64,000 bases of DNA. Source: Deroplatys truncata. Its lineage: Eukaryota; Arthropoda; Insecta; Mantodea; Mantidae. Below, one piece after another: positions 59,990 through 64,000 of this stretch (the stretch's first letter is position 1; every line of letters begins with the position of its first letter). Both the position numbers and the translations under genes were made by a program. The stretch lies in assembly GCA_030765065.1 (NCBI GenBank), contig CM060986.1, positions 75,447,573 through 75,511,572 on the forward strand, read 5' to 3'. A model generated the notes under the pieces. The model did no database searches. It saw only the letters and a list, made by a program, of their open reading frames with translations, and was not told where the DNA came from.

Positions 59990-60562
59990 AGAAATAAAAT
60001 TCTAAAAATCACCGCTTTATATGAATCTGCAGTTCAGATATTCTCCTCAGATTTTAATCATAATTCTCTCTTTCGGGGTTATAAAACTATTTTGATGTAT
60101 ACATATTTATATTACATCAATTCAAACTTAGAACTGCGGCAGAGGGGTGTGGGATACTGGAACGTTTAACAGCAGTTACAAAAGCTTGGAAAAGCGAAAA
60201 TCTTAATCCCAGGAGCTGCAAGAAGTGACATGAACTGACTGATATAAATAATATTACTACAGACTGATTTGATGGCACTGCACGTCCATGCCGCAGTATC
60301 ACCTCCTGAATACCTGATATAACCTCCGACTGTCTAACGCAAACGAAATCCAACAGGCGAAGTGGCTCTTGGACTTTTCCAAGATATTGATTTCTTTTTA
60401 TTAATGCAAACCTGGATCGTGCTTCGGTCACAAAGATATTAAAGAACACTTCAACTACGACTGTCTTCTCATGCTCTCCTTTCAATTTATTCGAAAACTT
60501 CTCTAGTTTCTAAATTCAAATATTTATGTAGATGGAAATCACCTCAAGATACTAAATTAAAT
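59990..60562. other. Unrecognised 122-codon open frame
   Basis: A minus-strand frame at 60117-60485 encodes 122 residues (EKTVVVEVFFNIFVTEARSR early on). It matches no family I can name and shows no splice signals or neighbouring coding evidence. It is the longest open frame here not explained by a transposon. It might be chance, a repeat not otherwise represented, or an exon. Confidence 0.2.
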
Positions 60563-60563
60563 C

Positions 60564-60775
60564 TGATGTGTTACATTTACATGACTTTCTCTACCAACCC
60601 ATTTCTTCGAAATGCGTATTCTTGAATCTAGTATTTGCATATATATAGTTTCATTACATTTTGTTATAGGCACAAAGCGGATAGCTGCAGTCAAATGTTT
60701 TAGAGACGCGTCGCTATATGTTGGCCTCAAAATTCCATACTGGTTCTAAGCCATCATGATATACAATTGCATAGC
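60564..60775 (+). mobile_element. rep-1, 5' fragment
   Basis: TCTGATGTGTTACATTTACA leads to TGACTTTCTCTACCAACCC, ATTTTGTTATAGGCACAAA, GCAGTCAAATGTTTTAGAG and AAAATTCCATACTGG. It is followed within about 20 bp by another rep-1 start. Confidence 0.75.
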
Positions 60776-60793
60776 CACAGTAATTTAAAAAGT

Positions 60794-63047
60794 ATATGTT
60801 ACATTCACATAAAGTTCTCTACCCTCTATCGTTTATTAGTGGCTATACAAATTATTCTTATGAAGGCTTATTTTTCTATTACTTCAGTTTAATCTAAATA
60901 AACCTTTGCAGAAATAGCTACATTATACATTTCGTTATAGATACAAAGGGAACAGCGATAGTCAAATGTTTAAGAGTACTAGTAGCAGATCTTTAGATCG
61001 CAAACGACCTCTGGAGAGGATATCCGTTGGGATATGCACAGCAGTTTAGGTTGCCACCTGGTGTTGGTCTTTGTTAGGTTCTGCATGGCCTGTTGCACAG
61101 CATCTCTCCATTCAGATCGGGATTTTGGAAGCCTAATAATCATTTGAAGAGTGTCTGTGTTTCCGTCTGTCCATCCATCTCAGTCTTGTTGCCTGTTACC
61201 CTTCTGTGATGCCATCATCATGGACACGGATCTTTTAATCAGATGACCGAAATATGTCAATTTACTTTTTTTAGCAATTGCTGTCGAGGAACTGGCAGGA
61301 TTTACTGCGTCTAATATTCATGCATTTGTTCTTATTTTCTTCCAAAACATTTTATCATTTTCCTCCAGGTCCACAATTCAAAGGAGTCTAATCCTTTTTA
61401 TCTTCCTTACGTAGGGTCCAAACTGTTACTACTATATAATATGACTTGAAAATACCACTGTCCTGACAATTATTATTTTAGTATTCCTGGATATGCTGGA
61501 GTCATTCATTACTTTTTATAATTTCTTCATAGGCACTTTGCTAATCCTATTTTTCTTTTTATTTCATGCTTGACAACGCCATTTTTGTTAATAAAGGCAC
61601 CTAGGAAATTAATCATTAACTGAATGAAGAATTTGGTCATCCAGCTTAATTGTGGCATCTTCTCCAATGCACACAACTTTAGTTTTTGATAGACTTGAGC
61701 GGAGTCCATGTTTTGCACTAAGGTTCATGATTACGATAATCTTATGCAGTAATTCTTCTGCGGTTCCAGCCAAGACGGTGGTATCATAGCATATCCGAAT
61801 GTGTTGATTTTACGTCAACCAACTATGATGTTAGCTGAAATTGGTCAAGATTTTCTTGTGATATGATATATTCACTATAGACATTAAACAAATCTGGATA
61901 AATAATATACCCCTTTGACTCCTTTGCAAATCTTGATCCAGTCTGTTTCTCCTTGGTCGATCCTCACTTTCGCTGTTTCATCCATGTACGAATGAGATCA
62001 GAAGTTAAGATATACCAACGTGTCGCGTTGCTTCTATCATCCTGTGATGGTCCACACAGTCAAAGGCTTTAGTGAGTGAATAAAACATATAAATCATTTT
62101 TATGGAACTCGTGGGCTGTTTCTATAATCCATCTCATGTTCGCTATCTGGACCCTTGTACCTCTGTTTTTATGAATCCTGCCTGGTCTATCGAAATTGAT
62201 TGCTTAATAAAATGCTCCATTCTTTTGTGTAAAAGTTTTAGCATGATTCTGCTGCAGTGTGGTATTAAAGCTATTGTCCTATTATTGGTGCACTCTCTTA
62301 CCTCCTTTCCTGGGAAGAACTATATATAAGATGTCTTCCATTCGTCAGGCGATTCTTCCTTTTCTCAAATTATATTCCACATTTTTCCTTATAATAGGGA
62401 TTAATTTTTCCTGTTTAAGAACACGACGCTATATGCTGGCCTTAAAATTCCATACTCTTTCCATGCAATCGCGAAAAACAACTGAATGTTGAAAGAAAAT
62501 TTAAAAGAAGGACAAAGTGTTGAAGAACGCGAACCATTAATGACGGATATCTCGAAAATGGCTTATGTTACAAATAAGTTATTGGAAATAAATTTTGTGT
62601 TTTAAAGAGATCTACATTTTTGTGTAGCAAGTTTTCTTCTATCCCTCAGCTTACCAACTATACAACATTATATATAATTACTACAGGCTATTCCCAGAAA
62701 ATTCAAGATAATCTTTTATTTGTCATGTAAATATCTTTAATATGTGATATTGTAATCAAAATCGCTAGAGTATTTTTCAGAAAATAAAACATTTTGAAAA
62801 AATCTTCCATGTAAAGGATAGTTTGGGTGGGGTATTTTCCTGAAAACCTTTGGAAGATAATGAAATTGAATATCGAGTTTTCTTTTTCGAGTTATACTTT
62901 CACAGACACATACGGACCGTTCACTAAAAATGATCTTTTTGGATTCAGACGGCATCAAAACATGTACTTCTGGTGAAATCTTGATATCTAATTTTGGATG
63001 GAATGCAATATCTTCTCTACCTATTATGCTCTGGTAGGGAGAGTAAA
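60794..63047 (+). mobile_element. rep-1, split by a LINE fragment
   Basis: The 5' part is 60794-60976 (TATATGTTACATTCACATAA ... GTCAAATGTTTAAGA). The 3' part begins at the duplicated TGTTTAAGA (62412) and continues GACGCTATATGCTGGCC, GGATATCTCGAAAATGG and TTCAAGATAATCTTTTATTT to GGTAGGGAGAGTAA. Removing the insert and one 9-mer restores a family-like sequence. Confidence 0.85.
60977..62411 (-). pseudogene. LINE reverse-transcriptase fragment with 9-bp target duplication
   Basis: TGTTTAAGA is duplicated at 60968-60976 and 62412-62420, so this is a discrete 1,435-bp insertion, 5'-truncated and reading leftward. Decayed RT blocks in order are CTNNRTIALIPHCSRIMLKL, SIDQAGFIKTE, MIYMFYSLTKAFDCVDHHRM, KICKGVKG and DLFNVYS, a damaged YADDT region near 61790, SKTKVVCIGEDATIKLDDQI-like residues, and FLGAFINKNGVVKHEIKRKI. 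The tail includes RLRWMDRRKH. This resembles RTE/BovB-like LINE ORF2 C-termini from memory. Many stops. There is no poly(A) at the 3' edge, as in LINEs that end in other short tails. Confidence 0.8.
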
Positions 63048-63050
63048 AAT

Positions 63051-63717
63051 TACAAGTATTGAAAAATTCAAAGCAGTAATAACGATATCTCGGAAACAGC
63101 TGATGCCACAGAAAAGTTTCTTGATATACACTGTTTAATTTAAAGAGGTCTACATATTTTGCCTATGTCTTATAGTGCACTTGTTATTCAAAATTATATA
63201 AAATTACTTCCGAATGAAGTAATTGGACTTCAGACTATTCTATAAAAATTCAACATATGAAGCTTTTTTTTCATTTAAATATTTAAATATATGGTATTTT
63301 AATCAAAATAGTAATTTTTAATAAAAAATGGCTGTATAATGTTCAAGATATACATTTTATTTTCAATTAAATATTTTATATATATTGGAACTAAAATCGT
63401 TAGAAAAGTTTGATAAAATAAAACATACCGAAAAATGTTTCATCTGAAGTGTAGTTTGGGGATAGGGAGATTTTCTTTAAAATCATTTTGTTATATCTTA
63501 GAATGCTGCTGTACTTATACAAAGTTTGCTATCTATCCCGATTGTTATTATTGACTTATTCTGTTCATAGATACACAGATGTACGAGATTTTTTAATAAT
63601 GCTTTTTCTGGATTCAGGGGGTCTCAGATCATGTATTTTATGTGAAACTCAACACGAAATTTTTGGGAGAATACAATACTTGCTCTTGTCTACTATAAAT
63701 AGATGGAAGAGAAAGTA
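63051..63717 (+). mobile_element. rep-1, 5'-truncated copy following in tandem
   Basis: Immediately after the previous copy's end it restarts mid-family (GATATCTCGGAAACAGCTGA), passes GTGTAGTTTGGGGATAGGG, TTTTTGGGAGAATACAATA, and ends GGAAGAGAAAGTAA. Three rep-1 units therefore lie head-to-tail from 60564 to 63717. Confidence 0.75.
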
Positions 63718-64000
63718 AAAAGGACCATAACTACAAATTTACTCCGTAGTCTTAGCGAAATATAAAAGATTCTTGCCAAACACCAGCCAATGTAATGTGG
63801 ATAAAGAAAAAAATATTCTCGACTAAAAATATGGAATTGAGAACAGTTTATTCTTATAATGTTCATCCTTCACACTCTTAGTGTTTCGGAAAATAGCATC
63901 ATTGAATGTTTTTGCTATTTTTAAAACCTGTGTAGGAAAACTTCAACAGATACGTGCTACAGATATAGAAAAGAGGAATTTCATTGCATCCCTCACTTCA
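63718..64000. other. No recognised features to the window edge
   Basis: The sequence is AT-rich with no shared repeat. Confidence 0.4.

Noticed and set aside
1..64000. Endogenous retrovirus or other viral insertion
   Set aside because: I found no protease, RNase H, integrase or envelope-like sequence and no paired LTRs; all RT sequence is of non-LTR type.

Overview
This window looks like intergenic or intronic DNA from a large, AT-rich, transposon-laden arthropod genome, most likely an insect. The inference rests on the mix of decayed element types: Tc1/mariner elements of two kinds, a THAP/DDE (Kolobok-like) element, insect-type non-LTR retrotransposon fragments and several tRNA-headed SINE families. 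I found no convincing host protein-coding gene, no functional tRNA or rRNA gene and no CRISPR array. Almost every recognisable coding stretch is a broken transposase or reverse transcriptase. Repeat-family names used here (rep-1, D, E, F/G, SINE-A, -B1, -B2, -C) are my own, defined by comparing copies inside the window.

Layout. 0-10 kb: a D-family element, a SINE-B2, a rep-1 copy split by a 1,557-bp DD41D element with 110-bp terminal inverted repeats, a SINE-A, and a rep-1 copy flanked by 120-bp direct repeats. 10-25 kb: two LINE reverse-transcriptase tails, rep-1 pieces, tRNA-headed SINE-C, and the F/G repeat. 25.2-29.3 kb: a 4.1-kb Kolobok-like fossil with TTAA target duplication, itself split by a rep-1 copy. 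29-41 kb: rep-1, D, a LINE ORF1 (zinc-knuckle) fossil, a 5'-truncated mariner, repeat E, and SINE-B/C nests. 43-50 kb: a 782-bp insertion with a perfect 15-bp target duplication, the inverted F/G copy and the second E copy. 50-56 kb: a decayed second DD41D-type element, then a rep-1 copy split by a complete 1,316-bp mariner with a mutated first catalytic residue. 57-64 kb: a head-to-head SINE pair, a D element with a long foldback, and three consecutive rep-1 units, one split by a 1,435-bp LINE fragment with a 9-bp target duplication.

The most informative feature is the nesting. rep-1, an unclassified non-coding family of about 860 bp with subterminal ACTTTCTCTAC / GTAGAGAAAGT inverted motifs, inserted into the Kolobok-like element. 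Other rep-1 copies were later hit by a DD41D element, a mariner, a LINE and apparently a SINE-A. This gives a relative age order (Kolobok-like, then rep-1, then the mariner/DD41D/LINE/SINE-A layer), subject to the usual caution that each nest dates only its own pair.

Limits: all alignments were done by eye, so edges not set by a target duplication are good to roughly 10-30 bp. Family names from outside the window (Kolobok, rosa-like DD41D, RTE/BovB-like) are inferred from remembered protein motifs and target-site rules, not from a search.
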